The notes under the pieces: generated by a model
What the model saw: only the letters and a program-made list of their open reading frames with translations
Told to the model about the DNA's origin: nothing
Databases searched by the model: none
Position numbers and translations under genes: made by a program
NCBI GenBank assembly: GCA_021847015.1
Contig: JAJZVW010000011.1
Location: 1 to 64,000 of the forward strand
Origin: Pseudomonadota bacterium
GTDB lineage: Bacteria > Pseudomonadota > Alphaproteobacteria > Rhodospirillales > Magnetospirillaceae
Length of the DNA stretch: 64,000 bases
Reading direction: 5' to 3'
Shown here: positions 17,557 to 25,493 of the stretch, one piece after another
Layout: each line of letters opens with the position of its first letter
Position numbering within the stretch: the stretch's first letter is position 1

Positions 17557-18018
17557 TCAGACGGTCCCGACCATCCGCGCCGCCCGAACGGCGTCATCCC
17601 CAGGGTAGTCCGGGGCGGACGCCGGAGAAGCGCCCGCCGCAGGCTTCTGGCCCGCGATCTCGGCCCAGGCGTCGCGGGTCTGGCGCAAGGCGGCGGCGAT
17701 CTTGTCGCACGCGTCGGCCCCATCCTTCTTGCCGACCGACCGCATCAGGGCCAACCCGACCGTCTCGTACATGTCGTAAAGATTGGTCGCCACCGTGCCC
17801 CCGGCCTCCAGGTCGAGGCTATGGGCGAGACCATTGATGATGGTGACCGCCCGCACGGTTTCGTTGTATTGGCCTTCCCAATCCTTTTCCCTCGCGGCCC
17901 TGGCGGCGGCGGCGATGCGCGCCAGGACGCCGTCGTAGAGCATGACCACCGCCTGCAGCGGCGGCACCGTCCGTTGCGCCGACTGGTAGGCCGATATCGC
18001 GTATCCGCTGTGGACCAT
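17557..18018 (-). CDS. fliS: FliS-like flagellin export chaperone (copy 1)
   Basis: This encodes 153 residues. The N-terminus (SAYQSAQRTVPPLQAVVMLYDG) and the segment IINGLAHSLDLEAGGTVATNLYDMYE match FliS well, better than the second copy. The C-terminal 30 residues are a Pro/Ala-rich extension not usual in FliS. It follows fliD by 53 bp, the common fliD-fliS order. Two chaperone genes for one visible flagellin suggest division of labour, possibly with other flagellins outside the window. Confidence 0.92.
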   Translation of the reverse strand: MVHSGYAISAYQSAQRTVPPLQAVVMLYDGVLARIAAAARAAREKDWEGQYNETVRAVTIINGLAHSLDLEAGGTVATNLYDMYETVGLALMRSVGKKDGADACDKIAAALRQTRDAWAEIAGQKPAAGASPASAPDYPGDDAVRAARMVGTV

Positions 18019-18071
18019 GACCGAGCACCCTCTCGTAAAACTCTACCTTCGCGCCCACCCACGCCCTGCCG

Positions 18072-20117
18072 TCACGGCACCGACGATGTATCGTAGGCCA
18101 TCATGGACTGAAGGAGCGTGGAAGTTTGATTGGCCTGCGAGATCGACGATTCCAGGCTGCCGTACTGAATCAGCAGGAAGTTTTCGTAATTGTTCATTTC
18201 CACCGTCAGACTCGACACCTGCGCTTGCCAGTTCGCATCCTGGCTGACCAGATTGTCGATGTTGATGGTCTGGATCGAACCGAAATTGGGATCGGCATAG
18301 TTCGTCGTCGTCTGGTAGAGCTGATCGCCGATGCCTTGGGTGACGTCGGCAGTAATGGTTTCGCTTGTCGTTCCCGAGTAGTTGAACGTCAAGCCGGCAT
18401 AGGGCGTTCCCGTGTTTCCGGTGATGACGCCGCCGGTCTGGGTGAAGCTTGCGCTGGCGTCGTTGCCGGAGCCCGTGGGCGTCAGGACGCCATTCACGAA
18501 ATTGAGGCTGAAGGTGCCGCTGTACGTCGCATCGGTATGGTCGGCCAGTTGAAGATCGCCGCTGCTGGTGTTCGCCTGATATTCGAACAGGCTTTGGATC
18601 TGAGAAAAATTATTGGTGAGCGCGTTCGTCAGCGTGGCGCTGTCGATCTGCAGCAGGTTGTTCTGGTCCATGGTGATGCCGATGGCCCCCAGTGACCATC
18701 CCGTAACCGTCCCGCTGGGCGATCCCGTGGGCGTCTCGTTGACGATGCTGCTCAGCGCGTTCTGAACGGCCGTGTCGGCTTCCCGCAAGGTGGAATCGCC
18801 GAACAACACCGCGTTGGGATTGGCCGTGCCATCGCTCTGGGTGGCGTTGTTGGCGTTCACCCAGGTTTTCCAGTTGTTGTAGGCGGTGACGAAGCTCTGG
18901 ATCGCCGTCTGCACCGAATTGGTATCGGGATTGATGTTCAGCGTGATGGTGCCCGTCTTGTCGGCTTGCAGCAGGTTCAGCGTCACCCCGTTCAACACGT
19001 CGCTGATGGTGTTGGTGCTGCGCTGGATGTTGTTCACCCCATCCACATTCAGAATCGCCGGCTGCGGCGCTTGCAGCAGCGGCGTCGACGACGAGGCGAT
19101 GCCCAGCCCGCTCATGATGCCGTTCGGGTCGGAGGTCACCACCACCGGCTGGCCATTGGACGTGGTTGGCGACAGGACCAGATAGCCGTTCGCATCCGTT
19201 GTCGCCGTCACACCCGTCGTCGCCGACTGGGCGGCGATGTCGCTGGCGATCGTCGCGACGCTGGCCCCGCTGGCTATGCTTATGGCCGTCCCGTTGATGT
19301 AAACCGTCCCGCCGCCGGTAGGGGCCGTATAGGTGCTGGAGTTTCCGGTCGCGCTCCCCGCCAACCCCAGCCCGGTCAATATCGGGTTGCTTCCCCCGGT
19401 TGTGTCGGTCAGGTTGAAGGTCGTATTGGTATCGTTGCCGGTCAACACCAGTTCGTACTGGGAACCCGACGCGACCGTGATCACCTGCGCGCTGACCCCG
19501 GTGGTCGCGCTTTGGTTGTTGATGGCGTTGACGATGTCGCTCAGGCTGTTGGTCGATGCGACGTTGATGGTGGCCGCGGTCTTGCCGGCTTCGCCGATGG
19601 TGAAGGAACCGGTCAGGTTCAACGCGGCGGTGGCGCTGGTGGTTGAAACGCTGCCGCCGATCCGCTCGGCCGTCGCCACCTGTTGAATCGAAATCTGATG
19701 CGCGCCCGTCGTGGTGCCGGCGGCCACGGTCGCCGACATCAGCGAACTCGCGGCGATGGTGTCGCTGTTCGACAGGGTGGCGGTTCGGTTGTCGAAGACG
19801 TCGGTGGAGGACCCCGTGCTGGGATTGGTGACGGTGTCCAAGGCGGCAGCGCTGTTCTCCAGCGTCTGCAGCAGCGACTGCATCTGCTTGTAGGCGGTGA
19901 TATGGGTTTGGTTGTTTATGATTTCGCCGTTGAGCGTGCCGAGCTGCTCTTGATACGGCATCAGCTTCAACTGCACCGCCTGTGCCACAGTCAGGCCGGA
20001 GCGGTCGACCGAGTAACTGGTCAGCAGCGTCGACGGCGTGTTCGTGGTGGTTCCGCCGCTGCTCGACGAACTATAGCCGGTGCTGCCCGACGTGCCGGTT
20101 GTGGACGAGATCGTCAT
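18072..20117 (-). CDS. fliD: Flagellar filament cap protein FliD
   Basis: A protein of 681 residues, long for FliD. The N-terminal coiled-coil region (VAQAVQLKLMPYQEQLGTLNGEI) and the C-terminal one (SLTVEMNNYENFLLIQYGSLESSISQANQ) form the legs of the cap. The centre is Thr/Ser/Gly-rich, with repeated beta modules of the type seen in the exposed D2-D4 domains. It folds exported flagellin at the filament tip. It lies downstream of the flagellin gene and upstream of two fliS genes on the same strand. Confidence 0.95.
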   Translation of the reverse strand: MTISSTTGTSGSTGYSSSSSGGTTTNTPSTLLTSYSVDRSGLTVAQAVQLKLMPYQEQLGTLNGEIINNQTHITAYKQMQSLLQTLENSAAALDTVTNPSTGSSTDVFDNRTATLSNSDTIAASSLMSATVAAGTTTGAHQISIQQVATAERIGGSVSTTSATAALNLTGSFTIGEAGKTAATINVASTNSLSDIVNAINNQSATTGVSAQVITVASGSQYELVLTGNDTNTTFNLTDTTGGSNPILTGLGLAGSATGNSSTYTAPTGGGTVYINGTAISIASGASVATIASDIAAQSATTGVTATTDANGYLVLSPTTSNGQPVVVTSDPNGIMSGLGIASSSTPLLQAPQPAILNVDGVNNIQRSTNTISDVLNGVTLNLLQADKTGTITLNINPDTNSVQTAIQSFVTAYNNWKTWVNANNATQSDGTANPNAVLFGDSTLREADTAVQNALSSIVNETPTGSPSGTVTGWSLGAIGITMDQNNLLQIDSATLTNALTNNFSQIQSLFEYQANTSSGDLQLADHTDATYSGTFSLNFVNGVLTPTGSGNDASASFTQTGGVITGNTGTPYAGLTFNYSGTTSETITADVTQGIGDQLYQTTTNYADPNFGSIQTINIDNLVSQDANWQAQVSSLTVEMNNYENFLLIQYGSLESSISQANQTSTLLQSMMAYDTSSVP

Positions 20118-20269
20118 CTTCCCACCTCACTCGCCGTGGTGTAACCAAGCCCAATCGCTGTTCCGAGCCGACGAGGGAGACCTTTCAGCCGTATCGCCTG
20201 GAAAGCGCCCCGCTCGCTCCACGCCCTCGAAATGGTACCGGCATGGGCGCGACAAGACCCCGACGCTCT

Positions 20270-20291
20270 GGGGAGGGCGCGAACCCTCCCC
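20270..20291 (-). terminator. Hairpin downstream of the flagellin gene
   Basis: An exact 8-bp stem, GGGGAGGG / CCCTCCCC, with a 6-base loop lies 75 bp past the flagellin stop, between fliC and fliD. There is no T-run after it on the minus strand, so it may be an RNA-stabilising or attenuating hairpin rather than a true terminator. It could explain high flagellin and lower fliD expression. Confidence 0.4.
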
Positions 20292-20365
20292 TGTAGCGCC
20301 CGTCTTGCGCGACCCACCGGGCGGACGCGTGGGCCGCCCGCCCGTTCCTTAGCTTACGCCGAAGG

Positions 20366-21199
20366 TTACGACTGGATCAGCGTAAGCAGTTCCTGCGGCA
20401 TCTTGGCGGCTTGCGACAGGGCGGCGACCGAGGCCTGAGTCAACACGTCCGCCGAAGACAGCGCCGACTTTTGGGCGGCGACGTCCGCGTCCATGATGGT
20501 CGAGTTGGCGGCCGTCACGTTTTGCAGATTGGTTGACAGGCTTTGGGCGACGAAGTTGAACTGCGACTCATAGGCGCCGAGCGAGGCGCGTCCCTTGGTC
20601 AGGGTGTTCATCGCCGCCGAGAGCGTGCTGATCATGTTCGAGGCGTCGCCGATGACCGTCAGGTCGCCCGTGACATTCAGGCCGGTGGTGCCGGCGGTAA
20701 AGGTGCCGAGGGTGACGCCGATGGTGTCCGTGGCGGAGGACCCCACCAGGAAGTTCACGCCGCCCGAGAAGGCGCTGGTCCCATCCAGCAGCGACATGCC
20801 CGAATAGCGGGTGCCGCTGGCGATGTTGTTGATTTCCGTGCTGAGTTGCGCGAATTCGACCTGGATGTCGGCCGAGCGCTGCGTGTCCGTGACGTTGCCC
20901 GAAGCGGCCTCGGTCGCCAGCGCCATCATGCGCTGAAGGATGTTGCCGATGGTGGACAGGCCGCCGTCGGCCATCTGCAGGATCGAGTTGGCTTGCGCCG
21001 CGTTGGTCTCGGACTGGGTGAGGGCGGCGATATTGCCCTGCAGCTGGGTGGCGATGGCGAGGCCCGCGGCGTTGTCCGACGCCTGGACGATGTTGGAGCC
21101 GGAGGCCAGCTTGGCCAACGCGGCCGACTGGTTGGCGGAGTTCAGGTTCAGATAGCGGAGCGCCGCGTTGGCGGCGACGTTGGTCGTAATGACGGGCAT
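20366..21199 (-). CDS. fliC: Flagellin
   Basis: A short flagellin of 277 residues. The N-terminal D0/D1 region (VITTNVAANAALRYLNLN ... LASGSNIVQASDNAAGLAIA) and the C-terminal one (DVLTQASVAALSQAAKMPQ, then LLTLIQS) are both intact. The centre is short and rich in Ser, Thr and Gly, which offers sites for O-glycosylation. The ATG at 21199 is preceded by AAAGGAG. It is encoded beside the eight-gene TPR-glycosyltransferase array, which is the natural candidate to modify it. The neighbouring fliD and fliS genes complete filament assembly. Confidence 0.96.
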   Translation of the reverse strand: MPVITTNVAANAALRYLNLNSANQSAALAKLASGSNIVQASDNAAGLAIATQLQGNIAALTQSETNAAQANSILQMADGGLSTIGNILQRMMALATEAASGNVTDTQRSADIQVEFAQLSTEINNIASGTRYSGMSLLDGTSAFSGGVNFLVGSSATDTIGVTLGTFTAGTTGLNVTGDLTVIGDASNMISTLSAAMNTLTKGRASLGAYESQFNFVAQSLSTNLQNVTAANSTIMDADVAAQKSALSSADVLTQASVAALSQAAKMPQELLTLIQS

Positions 21200-21361
21200 G
21201 GGTGTGCACTCCTTTCTGGTATTGCCGGTATCCCCCATTCGGGAGACGGAACGGACATCCGTTCAGGCCCACTCAACAGATTGAACGGTAGGGGCCGGCA
21301 AATCAGGCGAAAAAAGTTGCTCGATTGGCGAAAAAAATTCGTCTCCTGAAAAATCAAACAC
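21200..21361 (-). promoter_or_regulatory. Flagellin leader and promoter region
   Basis: 162 bp between the sigma-factor gene and fliC. Two exact direct repeats GGCGAAAAAA (plus-strand reading) lie at 21306-21315 and 21327-21336, 21 bp apart or two helical turns. Closer to the gene is an inverted repeat GAACGGA-CA-TCCGTTC at 21249-21264 that would fall in the mRNA leader. No canonical sigma-28 or sigma-54 box was recognised. Confidence 0.45.
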
Positions 21362-21976
21362 TTAGCCCAGCGCTTGCTGGACATCCTTCTCGTTGCGGCG
21401 AAGAAAATCGCGGAGACTTTGCCGCCCCCGCTTGAGCAACGACTCGACGGCGGTGACGCTCGCCCCCATCACCTCCGCGATCTCGCCGTTGCTCAAATCC
21501 TCGTAATAGGACAGGATTACCGCCACCCGCTGCTGCGACGTCAGACGCTCCAGCGCGTCCTCGAGGCGCCCGAACACTTGGCGCTTGTGGATGCTGGTCA
21601 CGCTATCCTCGGCACCATCGATGGGTTCGGGCATGTCGTCCAGCCACTCGTTCTTGGGCAAACGCTGGAGATCGATACAGCGATTGACGATCACCCGGTA
21701 CAACCACGTCCCGAATTTCGCGCGGCCCGACTGCCAATTCTGCCGATGGACCCACGCCTTGACGAAGGCGTCCTGGGTGACATCGTCGGCATCGGCGGGA
21801 TTTTTCAGAATCCGCAGCGCAAGGGCATAGGCGCGGTCGATATGCCGCTCCACGAGAGTCCGGTAGGCCTCGGCATCGTCCGCCCGAATCCGGTCAAGCA
21901 ACTCCTCGTCCGCCAGGGCCGATATCGGCGGCGGCGAATCGAGTTCGGTGACCGTGGACGCCATACCCTTTTCCAT
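21362..21976 (-). CDS. ECF-type RNA polymerase sigma factor
   Basis: A protein of 204 residues with region 2 (DAEAYRTLVERHIDRAYALA ... DADDVTQDAFVKAW) and region 4 (ALERLTSQQRVAVILSYYEDLSNGEIAEVMG and a helix-turn-helix ending VESLLKRGRQSLRD). This is the sigma-70 family ECF/SigK-like type. No anti-sigma gene adjoins it. It lies directly upstream of flagellin in the same orientation, so it may be cotranscribed with it or may control it. Start at 21976 follows GAAGGAACGG; Met5 is an alternative. Confidence 0.9.
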   Translation of the reverse strand: MEKGMASTVTELDSPPPISALADEELLDRIRADDAEAYRTLVERHIDRAYALALRILKNPADADDVTQDAFVKAWVHRQNWQSGRAKFGTWLYRVIVNRCIDLQRLPKNEWLDDMPEPIDGAEDSVTSIHKRQVFGRLEDALERLTSQQRVAVILSYYEDLSNGEIAEVMGASVTAVESLLKRGRQSLRDFLRRNEKDVQQALG

Positions 21977-22534
21977 CCGTTCCTTCGATTACCGCCTTGT
22001 ATCTCCAGCCGTTCCCGTCGCGCGCTTTTTCCTGCCGTTCCGAACGCAAGCGACTAGCCCCTCCAGGCACCATCGCATGAAAGATCCCCGTCGCTCCGTT
22101 CCTTGAGGATGACACGACCAGGACGCGCCGGAAGCGAAACCCGCGACGACCGCCGCCGCGCTGCCGACAAGATCACGTCTGGAACAGTAAGGGGGCTTGG
22201 TAAATTATTTCTTTACAGTCAATGTGCGAATGAAGCCTCGGGGCATTGCCCCACCCCCGCGATTTACTGAGGCGGGCACTTGCCGCCCCCCGTGGCCGGA
22301 GTTATCTTCCTTGATACTGGGCTGCCCGTGAATGGCCCAGGGCTGTTCACCTCCGATGCTGTCATCCCGAGAGAGCGGAGCGACGGAGGGATCTTTCACG
22401 CGAAGGTGCCGGAAAGATTCCTCGCCTTCGGCTCGGAATGACAACAAGGGATGCGCGAGCCGAGCACTGAACAGCCCTGGGGGATGGCCCGGCATGCCCT
22501 GGGCACGGGCATTTCTTTGCGGAGAGTTGAGGGG
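21977..22534. repeat. Intergenic region with palindromic repeats before the TPR-GT array
   Basis: 558 bp lie between the divergent sigma-factor gene and the first TPR-glycosyltransferase gene. A half copy of the dispersed palindrome is at 22078-22114 and a full copy at 22360-22443. The full copy sits inside an exact 14-bp inverted repeat, CCCAGGGCTGTTCA at 22336-22349 and its complement at 22468-22481. A 13-base GGGGCA-T-TGCCCC hairpin is at 22240-22252. An AT-rich patch at 22198-22225 may be a promoter. No gene is supported. Confidence 0.7.
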
Positions 22535-24115
22535 ATGGTCGACGTCTTGCCCACCGACAGCTTCGCTGCGGGCATTGCCGAAGCCCGCAGCCAGGTATCG
22601 GCGGGAAACGTTGCCGCGGCCATCGAAATCCTTGGGCGGCTCATCCGGGGCCGACCCGGCAATCCCGAAGCTCTTCGTCTGCTGGGATCGTTGGCCGAAC
22701 GCTTGAACAAGCCGGAGGATGCCGCGTCCGTCTACCGCGTTCTGGTCCAGGCCGACCCGTCGAATCCGGAACATCTTCGCGCTCTCGGGCACGCCCTCGA
22801 AAAGGCGCGGGACTGGAAGGGTGTGGAGGAATGCCGGCGCAAACAACTGGCGCACGCCCCCGCGGATTACGACGCTTGGATTTCACTGGCGGATTCCTTG
22901 CACAAACAGGAACGCTTTCACCACGCACTGGAGGTCTTGGAGACCGTCCGAAAAATCTTTCCGGGGGATCACCGGCCGCTTCTGAAGGCCGCCAGCTTCT
23001 ATCGCGACCGCAACCGCTACCAAGCCGCCGAGGCCATTTGCAAGCCGTTGGTGCGCGACCATCCCGCCGATCCCGACGTCTGGATCAGTGCCGGCGTCAA
23101 TCACCATGCCATGGAACGCAACGACGAGGCGGAAGCCTGCTTCCGCCGTGCCCTGGACATCGACCCGTCCAGCGTCAACGGCCATTTCGCCCTGGCGTTC
23201 CATGTGCTGTCGCTCGGCCGTTGGCGCGAGGGGTTCGAGGAATTCCGGTGGTGCACCAAGCTCGCAGAGGTCGCCGCCGACTTAGCCGCCATGCCGGAAT
23301 GGACCGGCGGCGAGCCGCCGGGAACCCGCGTCATCGTGTGGAGCGGGCAAGGATACGGGGATGCCATCCAGTTCCTTCGCCATGTCCGGAACATCGCGGC
23401 AAACGGCCACAAGCCCGTTCTCTACATACCCAGGGCGCTGGTGCGCCTTGCCGAAACCGTTGCCGGCGCCGCTTCCGTCCATGCCAGCGCCGATCCTCGG
23501 CCGGACGGCAACGTCCAGATCGCGCTTCACAACCTGCCCCATGCGGTCGGCGTCCGCGACCCTGGGGAAACCTGGCCGGGACCGTATCTGACGCCCCCTC
23601 CCCAACCCGTCCTGCCGCGGAGCGGAAAGTTGGCTGTCGGTCTCACCTGGGCAGGACGGCCCGATTTCGCCAACGATTCCAACCGCAGCATACCGCTTTC
23701 CGCGCTTGCCCCCCTGCTCGACGTGCCCGGAATCCAGTGGTTCGGACTGCAAACCGGCAAACGGGCGTCGGAAGCCGCCGGCACTCCATGGGCGGAGGCG
23801 CTCCACGACCTTTCGCCGCGGATCACGGACTTCGCCGACACCGCGGCGCTGGTCGGTGGGCTCGACCTCGTCATCTCCGTGGACACCTCGGTCGCCCATC
23901 TGGCCGGGGCGCTTGGAAAGCCCGTGTGGATCCTGCTGCCGCGCCGGTGCGATTGGCGCTGGCTGCGGCATGGCGCAAGCACAGGCTGGTATCCGAGCGC
24001 CCGCCTGTTCCGGCAGGCCACATTCGGCTATTGGGCGCCGGTGGTGGCGGAAATGGCGGAGGCGCTCGCGGCCATGGCCGAGACACGCCATCAATCCGCA
24101 CCGCTGGGTGCATAA
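22535..24115 (+). CDS. TPR-glycosyltransferase, array copy 1 (divergent)
   Basis: This encodes 526 residues. The N-terminal 235 residues are TPR helices (for example AIEILGRLIRGRPGNPEALRLL). The C-terminal domain resembles GT9/heptosyltransferase GT-B folds, with WSGQGYGDAIQF, VGLTWAGRPDF and the donor-site-like VDTSVAHLAGALGKPVW. It is the most diverged member: it has FRW instead of EWRRR and an RRCDWRW variant of the terminal block. The ATG at 22535 follows GGAGAGTTGAGGGG. As first gene it may be the ancestral copy. The FlmG-like flagellin glycosyltransferase role is inference. Confidence 0.85.
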   Translation: MVDVLPTDSFAAGIAEARSQVSAGNVAAAIEILGRLIRGRPGNPEALRLLGSLAERLNKPEDAASVYRVLVQADPSNPEHLRALGHALEKARDWKGVEECRRKQLAHAPADYDAWISLADSLHKQERFHHALEVLETVRKIFPGDHRPLLKAASFYRDRNRYQAAEAICKPLVRDHPADPDVWISAGVNHHAMERNDEAEACFRRALDIDPSSVNGHFALAFHVLSLGRWREGFEEFRWCTKLAEVAADLAAMPEWTGGEPPGTRVIVWSGQGYGDAIQFLRHVRNIAANGHKPVLYIPRALVRLAETVAGAASVHASADPRPDGNVQIALHNLPHAVGVRDPGETWPGPYLTPPPQPVLPRSGKLAVGLTWAGRPDFANDSNRSIPLSALAPLLDVPGIQWFGLQTGKRASEAAGTPWAEALHDLSPRITDFADTAALVGGLDLVISVDTSVAHLAGALGKPVWILLPRRCDWRWLRHGASTGWYPSARLFRQATFGYWAPVVAEMAEALAAMAETRHQSAPLGA

Positions 24116-24119
24116 CGCC

Positions 24120-25493
24120 ATGACCGCCAATCAGGACGACTTCTATACTTCGGTGGGGATGGAACTCTATAAGATGGGCGAGATCGAGCCGGCCATCACC
24201 GCCTACGGGATAGCCCTCGCCCATGATCCCGGACGTTCCGATACCTTCGTGAACCTTGGTGTCGCCCTCGAAGCGGCGGGTCGACCGAGTGCCGCGGCCG
24301 CATGCTACCGTCAGGCCGTTGCCGTTGAGCCTATGAACGCCGTGGCCCTTCACAACCTTGGCCTAGTCCTGCTGGGGCAGGGACAGGTTGAAGAAGCCCT
24401 GCCCTACTTGCGCCGGGCAACCACCGCCAACCCGACACTCCCTCAGAGCCATGTGGAAAGCGGCAACGCGCTGATGGCCATGAGCCGGACGGAGGAGGCC
24501 ATCCTCGCCTATCGGCGCGCTGTCGACCTTGCTCCGGACATGCCCGAATACCGCTTCAATCTCGCGCTGGCTTTGCTGGCGAACGGCAGGCTGAAGGAAG
24601 GGTTCCAGGAATACGAATGGCGGCGGCGCATCGACAAATACCGCCGCGACGTTCCCGCGCCGGAATGGGACGGCGAGCCGCTGCGGGGACGCACCATCGT
24701 GCTGCATGCCGAACAGGGGTTCGGCGACGCCCTGCAATTCGCCCGGTACGCGCCGCTCGTCGCGGCCAAGGGCGGCCGGGTCATCTTGTGGGTGCACCGC
24801 GCCCTGGTGCGCCTGCTCGCCACCGTCCCCGGCGTGACGGCGGCGGTCGCCAGCCAGCCGCCTCACTCCGCTTTCGACGTCCATGCGCCGCTGATGAGCC
24901 TGCCCCATCTGTTCGGCACGGAACTCGACACCGTTCCCGGCGACGTTCCGTACATCTTCCCCGACCCGGATGCCGCAGCCGCCTGGGAGGAACGGCTGGC
25001 CGGCCTGCCGGGGCTGAAGATCGGCCTGGTATGGGCGGGAAATCCGCGCCTCCATGACAGGGACGCCGCCGAGATCGATCGCCATCGGAGCCTGCGCCTG
25101 GAGCAATTCGCGCCGCTGGCCGCGATAAGCGGCGTCACGTTCGTCAGCCTCCAGAAAGGCGATTCCACCGGACAGGCCAAGGCGCCCCCCGCCGGCCTGC
25201 GCCTGGTGGACTGGATGGACGAGGTGACCGACTTCGCCGACACCGCCGCGCTGGTCGCCAACCTCGACCTCGTGATTTCCGTCGATACGTCGGTCGTCCA
25301 TCTGGCCGGCGCCATGGGCAAGCCGGTGTGGATATTGTCGCGCTTCGACGGATGCTGGCGCTGGCTGGAAAATCGCGACGATTCCCCCTGGTATCCCACC
25401 GCGCGGCTGTTCCGCCAGCCCGCCCTCGGGCAATGGGATCCCGTCCTTCTCAAGGTCGCCGACGCGTTGCGGCAATGGGCGGCGGCGCCATGA
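24120..25493 (+). CDS. TPR-glycosyltransferase, array copy 2 (shortest TPR)
   Basis: This encodes 457 residues, the shortest copy. About five TPR units occupy residues 1-163 (PAITAYGIALAHDPG, AAACYRQAVAVEP and similar). The GT-like domain runs from EYEWRRR at 164 with HAEQGFGDALQFARYAP, GLVWAGNPR, SLQKGD and VDTSVVHLAGAMGKPVW, then the FDGCWRWLENRDDSPWYP block shared by nearly all copies. The ATG is four bases after the copy 1 stop. Its own stop overlaps the start of copy 3 (ATGA). Cytoplasmic, no signal peptide. Confidence 0.88.
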   Translation: MTANQDDFYTSVGMELYKMGEIEPAITAYGIALAHDPGRSDTFVNLGVALEAAGRPSAAAACYRQAVAVEPMNAVALHNLGLVLLGQGQVEEALPYLRRATTANPTLPQSHVESGNALMAMSRTEEAILAYRRAVDLAPDMPEYRFNLALALLANGRLKEGFQEYEWRRRIDKYRRDVPAPEWDGEPLRGRTIVLHAEQGFGDALQFARYAPLVAAKGGRVILWVHRALVRLLATVPGVTAAVASQPPHSAFDVHAPLMSLPHLFGTELDTVPGDVPYIFPDPDAAAAWEERLAGLPGLKIGLVWAGNPRLHDRDAAEIDRHRSLRLEQFAPLAAISGVTFVSLQKGDSTGQAKAPPAGLRLVDWMDEVTDFADTAALVANLDLVISVDTSVVHLAGAMGKPVWILSRFDGCWRWLENRDDSPWYPTARLFRQPALGQWDPVLLKVADALRQWAAAP

